DNA of 39,301 bases from a bacterium (GTDB taxonomy: Bacteria; Margulisbacteria; Marinamargulisbacteria; GCA-2716485; GCA-002719695). The DNA is taken from positions 1 to 39,301 of the forward strand of contig PBBX01000037.1 in NCBI GenBank assembly GCA_002716725.1, read 5' to 3'. Position numbers and translations under genes: made by a program. This document shows positions 17,425 to 25,248 of the stretch, one piece after another. The notes beneath the pieces were generated by a model. It was given only the letters and a program-made list of their open reading frames with translations, was not told the origin of the DNA and ran no database searches. Each line of letters begins with the position of its first letter. Position 1 is the stretch's first letter.

Positions 17425-17820
17425 ATGGGCTATAATTATAATTACTGCACGTTAATGGGGAGGTTGACAAAAGACCCCGAATTTAAACAAATTACGGAAT
17501 CATTTTGCAAATTAACATTTATATTAGCTATTACCCGGCGCTATACTAAAGATCACAATGGAAAACATGAAACAGACTTTATTCCCATTAGACTTACTGG
17601 AAAAAATGCCTCTGTTGGCAGCCAATTATTAAAAAAAGGAAGTCCCGTTCTCGTTTCTGGATCTATTCAAGTTAGAAACTATGAGAAAGAAAATGAACGT
17701 CGTTGGATTACTGAAATTTCTGCAGAAAATTTTCAACTATTAACTCACAAGAAACGTTCCTTAGATTCTGATAACCATGCTGTTGAATCCCCTAATACAC
17801 ACTGTAATGATTTGGTATAA
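17425..17820 (+). CDS. ssb: Single-stranded DNA-binding protein without the acidic C-terminal tip
   Basis: An OB-fold ssDNA-binding protein for replication and repair. The fold is recognisable from YCTLMGRLTKDPEFKQITES, the aromatic-rich strand DFIPIRLTGKNA, LLKKGSPVLVSGSIQVRNYE and RRWITEISAENFQLL. At 131 aa it is short (E. coli 178 aa), the disordered tail is brief, and it ends HCNDLV rather than the usual acidic DDDIPF-type tip that recruits partner proteins. It has a strong AGGAGGAAT site before the ATG and a good promoter. It may be a second, specialised SSB, or the main SSB of a reduced genome; the window cannot decide. Confidence 0.85.
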   Translation: MGYNYNYCTLMGRLTKDPEFKQITESFCKLTFILAITRRYTKDHNGKHETDFIPIRLTGKNASVGSQLLKKGSPVLVSGSIQVRNYEKENERRWITEISAENFQLLTHKKRSLDSDNHAVESPNTHCNDLV

Positions 17821-17842
17821 CACATAACATTAATAAATAGTC

Positions 17843-17866
17843 CGGTTATAGTTTATACTATAACCG
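17843..17866 (+). terminator. Hairpin after ssb
   Basis: CGGTTATAGT and ACTATAACCG form a perfect 10-bp stem with a TTAT loop. Flanking ATAG/CTAT can extend it. The downstream T-run (TTTT after CTA) is short. It probably ends ssb and may also serve the convergent YceI-like gene. Confidence 0.65.
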
Positions 17867-17900
17867 ATGGCTATTTTAATGGTATTCTTACACCCTAATA

Positions 17901-18494
17901 TTATAATTTCCCCATTTTTAAATATACTTTATTCATTAATTCAATATCAACCGTTACATGATCTTTAATAATCATAGGTAACCCATCTACCTCATAATCA
18001 TTCCTGTTTAAGATCATGTTCTCTACTTTTGATGATAATACAAGCTGACCGGTTACTTTTGATTGTAAAAAATTAAATTTTACAGGCAATTCAATTTCTT
18101 TTGTTACCCCTTTTATGCTTAAAAGCCCTTTTATAGAACGGTCTGTTATGGCGATAGGCCCTTGTGCTATAAAGGTTATATAGTCATATTTTTTGTAATC
18201 TAAAAATCTTGGTTGTCTTAAATGCCTATCTCTTATTTTATTATTTGTAAATATTGAATTTGTATCAATGAGGGCCTCTATTCTTTCAATGGTCGTTGTA
18301 TCTTTTAACTGAATCATAATAGAATATCCCAAAAATTCTCCTTCAACATACCCTCCTAACAAATGTTTTGCTGTAAATTTAATATGAGATTTTGTCGGAT
18401 CGACTTGCAAGGTATTGGCTACATTTGGAGTATAAATAACGACCCCCGTTATTAACATAATAATCCCTATAATATGTCTTTTAGCTGTTCTCAT
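17901..18494 (-). CDS. YceI-like periplasmic lipid-binding-fold protein
   Basis: A 197-aa exported protein of the YceI family, a lipocalin-like barrel that binds isoprenoid-type lipids in characterised members. An N-terminal hydrophobic segment (about residues 8-22) with cleavage near NVANT is the signal. Family features are LQVDPTKSHIKFTAKHLLGG near the start, IDTNSIFTNNKIRDRHLRQP in the middle (usual pattern ID.aSi.T....RD.hL), IKGLLSIKGVTKEIELPVKF, and a C-terminal DHVTVDIEL. The start is set by the ATG at 18494, and the gene is divergent from 18519, only 24 bp away, so the two promoters must overlap the neighbouring coding regions. The function in this organism is not defined. Confidence 0.88.
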   Translation of the reverse strand: MRTAKRHIIGIIMLITGVVIYTPNVANTLQVDPTKSHIKFTAKHLLGGYVEGEFLGYSIMIQLKDTTTIERIEALIDTNSIFTNNKIRDRHLRQPRFLDYKKYDYITFIAQGPIAITDRSIKGLLSIKGVTKEIELPVKFNFLQSKVTGQLVLSSKVENMILNRNDYEVDGLPMIIKDHVTVDIELMNKVYLKMGKL

Positions 18495-18518
18495 TGTTTT
18501 TATGATAAAATAACATAG

Positions 18519-19076
18519 ATGAAAACACCACTTAATACCATTAATGATTTACTTTTATGTATAAAAAAAATTGATCGTACTAGAGATCAATCTCTTATTT
18601 CCTTGATTGCTGCTACAGGCTTGTATCTTGATGAAATTAGACATATTTCTTCTCAGGATATTAATGATGATTTAACCATTATTCACACAACAGGAAAACG
18701 CCCTAGAAAACTTTCTATTTCTTCATTTGCCAAACCCTATCTTAATCAATGGCTTTTAGAGCGTCCAAACTCCAAATATAAAGCCTTATTTATCTCTCTA
18801 ACAGGAGATAAAACGCCTTTATCACAACGTGGGGTTGATAATATTATTCGTAAATGGTCTGATACTACCAATCTTAATTTTAATTACCAAAAATTACGTA
18901 CGTTATCTCATCTATCTGGAAAACCTCCGTTATCATCTCCAAAGCCATCTCCTCACAGCTCCCAGACTTCCTCAGATCATTCTCAAACAGAGTCCATTTC
19001 TATAACTCACCTTGTTCCCATTGTATCGTTATGCCTAGCTCTAATTTATAAAACTTATAAAATAGTCGTTAAATAA
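18519..19076 (+). CDS. Truncated, catalytically dead tyrosine-recombinase relative with C-terminal membrane segment
   Basis: Residues about 20-130 align with the catalytic domain of XerC/XerD-type recombinases: RDQSLISLIAATGLYLDEIR corresponds to the ATGLRVSEL box, TGKRPRK to the beta-hairpin lysine region, and NYQKLRTLSH to the HxLRH box. The first catalytic Arg is Tyr and the His of HxLR is Gln. The last H/W box and the nucleophilic Tyr are missing, as is the N-terminal core-binding domain. In their place are a Ser/Pro/His-rich linker and a hydrophobic end, LVPIVSLCLALIYKTYKIV. The 185-aa product cannot be a recombinase. It may be a repurposed DNA-binding or membrane-anchored protein, or a decaying gene. 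Its 3' end overlaps the convergent L,D-transpeptidase gene by 22 bp. Confidence 0.65.
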   Translation: MKTPLNTINDLLLCIKKIDRTRDQSLISLIAATGLYLDEIRHISSQDINDDLTIIHTTGKRPRKLSISSFAKPYLNQWLLERPNSKYKALFISLTGDKTPLSQRGVDNIIRKWSDTTNLNFNYQKLRTLSHLSGKPPLSSPKPSPHSSQTSSDHSQTESISITHLVPIVSLCLALIYKTYKIVVK

Positions 19077-19807
19077 GATTGTGGTAACTGTATTAAAAGT
19101 GGGTTTGAATCTTTTTTAATCCAGTTTAATAAGCCTGTTATATTTTGTTTCTTAGATGCCGTACATCCAGCTGTTCCTATATTTTTATTACGCCAAATAT
19201 GAAAAAATATGGCACTCCCAAAATCAGGTTTTGTAGGGGCCATATTATGCTTAATAATCAGTCCTTGGTTATAAAGCCCATCTTCTCTTAACATAACTTC
19301 ATGACTATCCCAATCTTTCTGAACCTCTTGTTTATTAACCCAGGTGTTGTAATACTGACTTTTACTATCATCAATAAATAAGTCATCCTCTGATGTCTTT
19401 ATATAAGGCCAGTTTCCAGATAATGATTCTGCCTCGTTTCCAAATGCATCTCCTAATAAAAATATACCCGCTGGCGATGCGCCATCTCCCTCTTGCTTGA
19501 TATTTGAGTCTAACATGCGATGTAACCCTTCCCCCCATTTCATTCCATTTCGTCCTAAAACTACTTTAAATGATCGTATATACTTAAAGTTATCAACCTG
19601 TCTTTCAAATAAGTAACATCGCCCTTTTTTTTCGCCCCACTGTTTTGTTTGAACGATAATTAATTGACTTGTTTGCTTTGCCACGTCCTGATTTACTCCA
19701 AGTTTGTTTAGTAACTCACTTAGTTTGTCTTCAGAAATCAGGGGTCTTTCTGTTGCCTGACAGGCTACTAAATAAAGACTTAAAAAAACGGCAATTAATT
19801 GCTTAAT
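19055..19807 (-). CDS. L,D-transpeptidase (YkuD) lipoprotein, probable ATT start
   Basis: Predicted peptidoglycan L,D-transpeptidase. The catalytic signature is FHIWRNKNIGTAGCTA, with the His and the nucleophilic Cys of the YkuD domain, preceded by GDGASPAGIFLLG. The first ATG/GTG/TTG-type start is a GTG at 19684, but the same frame stays open upstream and encodes KQLIAVFLSLYLVACQATE, a textbook lipoprotein signal with lipobox LVAC. No ATG, GTG or TTG exists in this extension. ATT at 19807 (or 19810) lies 6-9 nt after GAGGT within the end of purC, so an AUU start is proposed. The product is then about 250 aa and anchored in the envelope. It overlaps the purC stop by 13 bp, indicating translational coupling. 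Confidence 0.8.
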   Translation of the reverse strand: MKQLIAVFLSLYLVACQATERPLISEDKLSELLNKLGVNQDVAKQTSQLIIVQTKQWGEKKGRCYLFERQVDNFKYIRSFKVVLGRNGMKWGEGLHRMLDSNIKQEGDGASPAGIFLLGDAFGNEAESLSGNWPYIKTSEDDLFIDDSKSQYYNTWVNKQEVQKDWDSHEVMLREDGLYNQGLIIKHNMAPTKPDFGSAIFFHIWRNKNIGTAGCTASKKQNITGLLNWIKKDSNPLLIQLPQSYLTTIL

Positions 19808-20685
19808 AATGATTCTACCTCATGATACTTTTGGGATACTTTTTGAATTACATCCTCTGGTAATTTTGGCACTGGTTCTGTTTTGTTCCAACCACAATTT
19901 GCTAAATAATCTCTTACAATTTGCTTATCATAACTGGGGGGTGATATGCCTTCTTGATAGTCTGTCTTAGCCCAATAGCGTGAAGAATCGGGTGTTAATA
20001 CTTCATCAATTAAAATAATCTCATCCTCTAAAAGTCCAAATTCAAACTTTGTATCGGCTAAAATAATACCTCTGGATTCTGCATACTGTCTTCCAAACTC
20101 ATATAAGTCTAAACTAATCTTTTTTAATTTTGTTGCCAATGAATCTCCAATTAATTCACCCATTTTTTCAAACGAAATATTTTCATCATGCTCACCTTGC
20201 TCTGCTTTAAATGCAGGTGTAAAAATAGGCGTATCTAGCTTTCCTGCCTGCTTTAACCCCTCAGGCAAATCAATCCCGCATACTTTCCCTGTCTGCTGAT
20301 AGTCTTTCCATCCTGATCCAATTAAATACCCTCTTACAACACATTCAACAGGCACTAGTGATGTTTTTTTTACCAACATAGATCGTCCTTCTAAAAACTC
20401 ATGATAAGGTGTTGTTTGGCTAGGAAATTGCTTTACATCTGTTGTAATCAAATGGTTATTGACGATTTGCTTTGTTTTATTAAACCATAACTCTGATAAA
20501 GTGGTTAAAACCGCTCCTTTTCCAGGAATCCCTGTTGGCAAAATAAAATCAAATGCAGATACTCGATCGGATGCTACAATTAATAACATATCCCCAAAAT
20601 CAAAAACGCTTCTAACTTTTCCTGTTTTAAATAGTGGCAATTGCTTAAAATCAATCGTTGTTAAGACATGTTTAGTTGTACTCAT
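19795..20685 (-). CDS. purC: Phosphoribosylaminoimidazole-succinocarboxamide synthase
   Basis: SAICAR synthase of de novo purine synthesis, joining aspartate to CAIR with ATP. Family motifs include the N-terminal KTGKVRSVFDFGDMLLIVAS, then DRVSAFDFILPTGIPGKGAVL, VECVVRGYLIGSGWKDYQ, ILADTKFEFGLLE and LIDEVLTPDSSRYW. Length 296 aa fits the longer PurC subtype with extra C-terminal residues (NCGWNKTEPVPKLPEDV), unlike the ~237-aa E. coli type. It lies 3 bp after ribD in the minus-strand operon-like run, and its end overlaps the lipoprotein transpeptidase gene. No other pur genes are in the window. Confidence 0.95.
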   Translation of the reverse strand: MSTTKHVLTTIDFKQLPLFKTGKVRSVFDFGDMLLIVASDRVSAFDFILPTGIPGKGAVLTTLSELWFNKTKQIVNNHLITTDVKQFPSQTTPYHEFLEGRSMLVKKTSLVPVECVVRGYLIGSGWKDYQQTGKVCGIDLPEGLKQAGKLDTPIFTPAFKAEQGEHDENISFEKMGELIGDSLATKLKKISLDLYEFGRQYAESRGIILADTKFEFGLLEDEIILIDEVLTPDSSRYWAKTDYQEGISPPSYDKQIVRDYLANCGWNKTEPVPKLPEDVIQKVSQKYHEVESLLSN

Positions 20686-20688
20686 TTG

Positions 20689-21858
20689 TTACTCTCCTTT
20701 ATTATTATTTATTAGTGTATCATTTTCTTTAAGACTACAAAAACCTGTAATACAGGTATCATCGTCATATTGTTCTATCGTAATATTTTTTAATGTAAAA
20801 ATATCCTTTAACGTATCGACTCGTGTTAACTCAACAACACTCTTTGCATCAGCTTGCCCAAACAATTTTGGTGCTATAAAAAATGAACATTTATTTACAA
20901 TTCCTCCCTCTAAAAAATGAGAAAAGGTTTTTTGTCCCCCTTCGATTAAAAGACTATACATATTATTTTCATAACACTTTTGAAAAAAAAGAGTCCAATC
21001 TATTATCTTATTTGTTGTTTTTGGGATAACCCACACGTCAGAAAATGATGGATGATCGTTGTGCTCATTACTTGTTACTAAAATGCTTCGATACCCCGAC
21101 TCAAAAATTGCATAATCGTGGCAATCATCAATTTTTTTATTTCCTATTACTACTATAGTAGGTGGCACTTGCTTGTTTTCTAAATAGCCATGCCTTACTG
21201 TTAATTTAGGGTTATCACTAACCAATGTTCCTGATCCGATAACAATCCCTACTGTTTTGGATCGCATTTCATGCACTTTTTTTCGGGATAATTCATTTGT
21301 GATATAACAACTTTCTCCAGATGATAACGCTATTTTGCCATCTAAACTCATCCCTGCCTTTAAATGAATAAAGGGCCTTTTATTCTGATGAAAATACATA
21401 TAATCATGGTTTAAATGATAGGCTTCTTTTTCTAATAATCCTGATCTAACTTGAATACCATGTTCTTCTAATACTGTTTTTGCTGATTTTTGTCTTACTA
21501 AATTACAAGGATCTTCAATAGCAAATATAACCTCCTTAATCCCTGCTTTAATAATGGCTGATACACATGGTGGTGTCGATCCCGTATGCGTACATGGTTC
21601 CAATGTTACCATTAATGATGCCCCATCCGTATTATCGTTTGCTCCTTGAATAGCATCCACTTCGGCATGAACACCCCCCTTCATTCTATGAACACCCCAT
21701 GATATTACTTCGTTCTTGTGATAGATAGCGGCTGCTACTAATGGATTTGGATGTGTAAAGCCTTGAAATTGCTTGGCTTTTTCAATTAATGTTTTCATTA
21801 ATTCCGTTTCAAATACACTAAATTTAGATGGCTTTTGCTGTTTCATTATTATTATCAA
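20689..21858 (-). CDS. ribD: Bifunctional riboflavin biosynthesis deaminase/reductase
   Basis: Performs the second and third steps of riboflavin synthesis. The N-terminal deaminase domain has THPNPLVAAAI, the zinc-binding HAEVDAI and PCTHTGSTPPC. The C-terminal reductase domain (from about residue 155) includes RPFIHLKAGMSLDGKIA, a typical TNELSRKKVHEMRSK and SLLIEGGQKTFSHFLE. Length 389 aa is normal. The start is uncertain: M1 and M5 overlap the upstream pseudokinase gene by up to 35 bp. M21 (21798), preceded by GGAATTA, also gives a full deaminase domain. The overlap or close packing suggests coupling with the pseudokinase gene. Confidence 0.94.
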   Translation of the reverse strand: MIIIMKQQKPSKFSVFETELMKTLIEKAKQFQGFTHPNPLVAAAIYHKNEVISWGVHRMKGGVHAEVDAIQGANDNTDGASLMVTLEPCTHTGSTPPCVSAIIKAGIKEVIFAIEDPCNLVRQKSAKTVLEEHGIQVRSGLLEKEAYHLNHDYMYFHQNKRPFIHLKAGMSLDGKIALSSGESCYITNELSRKKVHEMRSKTVGIVIGSGTLVSDNPKLTVRHGYLENKQVPPTIVVIGNKKIDDCHDYAIFESGYRSILVTSNEHNDHPSFSDVWVIPKTTNKIIDWTLFFQKCYENNMYSLLIEGGQKTFSHFLEGGIVNKCSFFIAPKLFGQADAKSVVELTRVDTLKDIFTLKNITIEQYDDDTCITGFCSLKENDTLINNNKGE

Positions 21859-23515
21859 CTATTTTTTTAATGGTTAATTCATTATTAAAGTAAATTTCTA
21901 AAATACCTTTTTGTTGAAGCTCAAACTCTAGCTTTAAATTATCTCCTGGATTTACTAAATCAGCATAGATTTTATTTCGAATATCATTATGCTTAAAAAA
22001 TATTGTAATTTCTTGAGATTCCCAATCATCTAGTATAAAAAACTCGACCTGTACTTTTTTTAAATGAGATTTATCTTGAAAAAAAGATGATTTTGCCTCA
22101 TTTATACTTACTTTTACCGGGTATCCTTTACTAATAATAAGTTTAATATTATCACTTGGGCCTATAAAGGTATTTGCAATTGGATTTTGATTTATAACAA
22201 TCCCTTCTGGATATTGAAGGGAATATGCTTCTTTTTCTACTTCTGTTATTAAGCCTTTTCCGTCTAGCTTTTCTTCAACATGCTCTCGAGAATATCCTAC
22301 TAAATCAGGGACTAGGGTTGGCCCCTTTCCTTTAGAAATAAAAATTCGTATGATACGATTTTCTTTAACAATTCTACCTGCGGGAGGCTTTGTTTCAATA
22401 ATTAAATCTACGTCTACTTGAGGATGAAAACGCTTTCCTGAAATTAATGATTTAAGATTATAACTTTTTAACATTTCTTCTGCTTCGTGTCCTGATAATC
22501 CTTTTAAATTGGGAACTGCAACTTCTGGTATTGCTGTAATATAATTTAAATAAATACTGTATAGTGCAAATAAGCTTACTAATCCCCCAACTACTATAGC
22601 GACTCCTTTCATAGCCTTCATATAAGATGATACTACTTTTTTATTAATGTGTTCTTTTAAGTGACCTATTACGGTTGATTCTTCTTGTTTTATTGTTTTA
22701 GCCAATGATAAATCATGCTTATATACTTTGATTAATTCAAGAAATGAACGAAACCGATTTTCTGGATCAGGCTTTAAACACACATTAATAATACGTCCTA
22801 ATCTATCCGGAATCTTTGGGTGTACAGGCTCAAACTCAGCAGGGCCCTCTATTAAATTTTTTTTCATTTGATCAATTTTAAGAGAATATTTATAGGGCCA
22901 TTTTTGTCCAAACAATATAAATAATAAAACCCCAAAACTATACATATCCGATCGAATAATAAAGCGATTTGATTGAATAAACTCAGGGGGCAAAAATATA
23001 CCATCTTCAATCACATCTAGATCTTTCCAAGATCCTTTGTAAATTTCTATTGGTATTATTAACCGACTTAGTTTAATGTCTAAGTTTTTAGTAATAATAA
23101 TATTAGAAAAATTAATTGTTCCTGCATATAAATGGTTTTGCTCTAACTGTGTAATTGTATTTAATAAATGAGTTGAAAATTTCCATAACATTTTTAAATC
23201 TTGCTTTTCTTGCTGTTTAATAAAGGTATCTAATGTTACAAAATAGTCTTCTCCTTCATGGATGGTATAAAATGATTCTCCATCATAATAGTAGTCAATC
23301 ATATTTACACTATTTTTATGTTTAAAGCCTATTAATTTTTCTGAAATATTAATTAACTTTGTGACTAAACCAGACGATAAAAATTCTTTTTTATATTCCC
23401 AAATTATAATTGGAACATCTACATAATGCGTTTTGCCATTGTAACAGTAGGAAATAATATCTTCGCTAATTAATTCTTTAATTTCATATTTTGATTTAAT
23501 TAATCCCGTGCTCAT
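21824..23515 (-). CDS. PASTA-domain pseudokinase (PknB-like, catalytic residues lost)
   Basis: Domain order matches PknB/Stk kinases: cytoplasmic kinase fold (about 10-270), one TM helix (about 303-325, VAIVVGGLVSLFALYSIYL), two PASTA repeats (about 334-470, VAVPNLKGLSGHEAEEML and LVPDLVGYSREHVEEKL), and a C-terminal beta-rich tail. The C-lobe is well kept: PPEF for APE, SDMYSFGVLLFILFGQKWPY, and CLKPDPENRFRS. However, the Gly-rich loop is absent, VAIK is VPIIIW, HRDLKPxN is AGTINFSN, and DFG is RLI. Phosphotransfer is thus very unlikely, making this a pseudokinase that could sense muropeptides or lipid II through PASTA. It lies between a propeller protein and ribD in a run containing ftsB and an L,D-transpeptidase, supporting a cell-envelope role. 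Confidence 0.9.
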   Translation of the reverse strand: MSTGLIKSKYEIKELISEDIISYCYNGKTHYVDVPIIIWEYKKEFLSSGLVTKLINISEKLIGFKHKNSVNMIDYYYDGESFYTIHEGEDYFVTLDTFIKQQEKQDLKMLWKFSTHLLNTITQLEQNHLYAGTINFSNIIITKNLDIKLSRLIIPIEIYKGSWKDLDVIEDGIFLPPEFIQSNRFIIRSDMYSFGVLLFILFGQKWPYKYSLKIDQMKKNLIEGPAEFEPVHPKIPDRLGRIINVCLKPDPENRFRSFLELIKVYKHDLSLAKTIKQEESTVIGHLKEHINKKVVSSYMKAMKGVAIVVGGLVSLFALYSIYLNYITAIPEVAVPNLKGLSGHEAEEMLKSYNLKSLISGKRFHPQVDVDLIIETKPPAGRIVKENRIIRIFISKGKGPTLVPDLVGYSREHVEEKLDGKGLITEVEKEAYSLQYPEGIVINQNPIANTFIGPSDNIKLIISKGYPVKVSINEAKSSFFQDKSHLKKVQVEFFILDDWESQEITIFFKHNDIRNKIYADLVNPGDNLKLEFELQQKGILEIYFNNELTIKKIVDNNNETAKAI

Positions 23516-23519
23516 ATGT

Positions 23520-24503
23520 TTATTTCCTATCTAGTAAATATGTTTTGTTATTTATAATAAAATAAACGTTGTTATTATATGAATACATTGCCTGAAACTC
23601 TAAATCATGATCAGTCAAACTAAATTCGCCTAATAGTTCTCCCGAGTAATGATCGATCAGTCTATAGTTTTTATTATTTTTTACAAGAATTGTGTTGGTA
23701 TCATTCAAAATAATATCAATTGTATCCTCATAGGTGTGAACCCATCGCGATTTATTTGACATAATATCAATACATGATAGTGTTTTCTCTGTTGGATCAA
23801 TGATCACTCTTTCTTTTTGTCTTATAACGGCTTTTATAGATCTTTGTTTAATAGGAAATTTTCTTAACTTTTTTTCATTAGCATCAAACAATATAATACT
23901 ATTTTTATTAGAAAAATAACCTCCATTATTATCATTACTATCAAAATCCCATTTACTATTAATATGACTTGTTTGGTAATAAGGCTTTCCAGATAATGTA
24001 CTGTAAACTCTTAATTTTTTCTTATTTATACATCCAATTAATTCATTCTCTGATAAAAAAAAGAGTTGATTACATGATAATGCCTTTTCCCATATAATCC
24101 GATCTTTATTTAAGTTATATAAAAAAATTTTATTTTTTTTTGTTTTTGCCCACATATAGGGGTACTTAACTTGATAATAATCAATTTTTTGTGCAATGTT
24201 CATATCTTCTTTTACGCCAGATTTAAGCGTAATTTTATGAATATGATTGTCTTTGTTTAACGCATAAATAGTATCAAACTCAAATTGAATATTATGATAC
24301 TTATTTTCTTGATTGCTTATTTCCCATTTAAACTGCAATTTATCTTGATATAGCTTAATTTTATCTTCATTTATAACAAGAACAAAATTTGAATATGGCT
24401 TTATCTTAGTTTTATTTGAAATTGATAATGTTGTTTGAATCTCTTCTATAGCAAAAATATCTGTTGCAACAACTAATAAATACAAAATAATACTTGCTAG
24501 CAT
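23520..24503 (-). CDS. Exported beta-propeller-like protein
   Basis: The 327-aa protein starts with a signal peptide or anchor (MLASIILYLLVVATDIFA). The rest is a series of short beta-strand repeats: KIKLYQDKLQFKWEI, HIHKITLKSG, KIFLYNLNKDRIIWEKAL, KLRVYSTLSGKPYYQTS, LSCIDIMSNKSRWVHTYED and YRLIDHYSGELLGEF. The [I/V]W endings are PQQ-repeat-like but degenerate. No catalytic motif is visible. It starts 7 bp after the S1-protein gene and ends 4 bp before the pseudokinase gene, so it may be an extracytoplasmic partner of the PASTA protein. Exact family not recognised. Confidence 0.65.
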   Translation of the reverse strand: MLASIILYLLVVATDIFAIEEIQTTLSISNKTKIKPYSNFVLVINEDKIKLYQDKLQFKWEISNQENKYHNIQFEFDTIYALNKDNHIHKITLKSGVKEDMNIAQKIDYYQVKYPYMWAKTKKNKIFLYNLNKDRIIWEKALSCNQLFFLSENELIGCINKKKLRVYSTLSGKPYYQTSHINSKWDFDSNDNNGGYFSNKNSIILFDANEKKLRKFPIKQRSIKAVIRQKERVIIDPTEKTLSCIDIMSNKSRWVHTYEDTIDIILNDTNTILVKNNKNYRLIDHYSGELLGEFSLTDHDLEFQAMYSYNNNVYFIINNKTYLLDRK

Positions 24504-24510
24504 ATCAATG

Positions 24511-24942
24511 TTATTTATTTTTACGTTTTGATAACCCTTGTTTATTCTTTAAATTACGTCTTATATCTATTTGCCTTTCTTCTGACCGTTTTAAAAACGA
24601 GGTTAATTTATCTTCAAAACCAAAGTTCTTTGGTTTAGTTTTTTCTTTCTTTTCAACTTTTTTAGTAGGGGCTTTTTCAGATATCCCATCTGCTTTTTTG
24701 ATTGATAGTTCTAATTTCTTTTTTTGGTTTCTTGCTAAAACTTTTACTTTTACTTTATCTCCAACCGATACAAAATCTGAAATATCGGAGATAAATTCAT
24801 TTGCAATTTCAGAAATATGTACTAATCCTTCTTCATTTCCTTCAATTGATACAAATGCTCCAAAGTTTGTTATGTTTGTAATACTCCCCTCAACTGTCTT
24901 GCCTATAATTTCTTCTTGGGATTTATTATCATCTACACTCAT
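24511..24942 (-). CDS. S1-domain RNA-binding protein, YabR-like
   Basis: The N-terminal S1/OB fold (about 8-85) is clear: GKTVEGSITNITNFGAFVSI, EGLVHISEIANEFISDISD, and VGDKVKVKVLARNQKKKLEL. The 58-residue tail is highly charged (KKVEKKEKTKP, then ERQIDIRRNLKNKQ). Single-S1 proteins of this type are encoded next to divIC in Bacillus-like genomes (yabR), which fits here, as the ftsB/divIC-like gene ends directly at this start (24943/24942). It binds RNA or ribosomes by inference. Length 143 aa resembles YabR (about 128). Confidence 0.85.
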   Translation of the reverse strand: MSVDDNKSQEEIIGKTVEGSITNITNFGAFVSIEGNEEGLVHISEIANEFISDISDFVSVGDKVKVKVLARNQKKKLELSIKKADGISEKAPTKKVEKKEKTKPKNFGFEDKLTSFLKRSEERQIDIRRNLKNKQGLSKRKNK

Positions 24943-25248
24943 TCAAAATCCTTCAGCTGTATAAAACTTATATATATATTCATCTGCTTGACTATAACCT
25001 AATTTCTTTTTGGCTTCAAGTTCCCAATAGTCATCTAATTTCATTAACGTTATTTCTTCTTCATATTTTCTTTTAATTTCTTCTTGTTCATATAAAATCT
25101 CTTCACTTGCTATTAGCTCTTGTTTAAACATATTATATCGTAATAAATTTCTTAAACTTATCCCTACTGAATAGATACATAATATAAGCAAGGTTATCGA
25201 TATAATAAATGTTTTTATTGATCCTTTATAGCGTAAATGCGAAAGCAT
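24943..25248 (-). CDS. ftsB: FtsB/DivIC-type septum formation protein
   Basis: A small bitopic division protein that joins FtsL and FtsQ in the divisome. The 101-aa product has a short cytoplasmic N-terminus, one TM helix (about 14-33, [19 protein letters not shown]), a coiled coil (about 40-70, [20 protein letters not shown]), and the conserved end [20 protein letters not shown] as in DivIC/FtsB. Its start overlaps the 3' end of eno by 23 bp. The eno-ftsB order is seen in many Gram-negatives, while the following S1 gene echoes divIC-yabR. Confidence 0.85.
   Translation of the reverse strand: MLSHLRYKGSIKTFIISITLLILCIYSVGISLRNLLRYNMFKQELIASEEILYEQEEIKRKYEEEITLMKLDDYWELEAKKKLGYSQADEYIYKFYTAEGF

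Noticed and set aside
15462-19076. tRNA-Asp plus recombinase relic as an integrated element
   Set aside because: The recombinase relative is about 3 kb away and lacks catalytic residues, and I see no repeated tRNA 3' end that would mark an attachment site. The genes between are ordinary.
24494-24964. Plus-strand 156-codon frame rich in Phe/Ser
   Set aside because: It is the antisense reading of the clear S1-domain gene.
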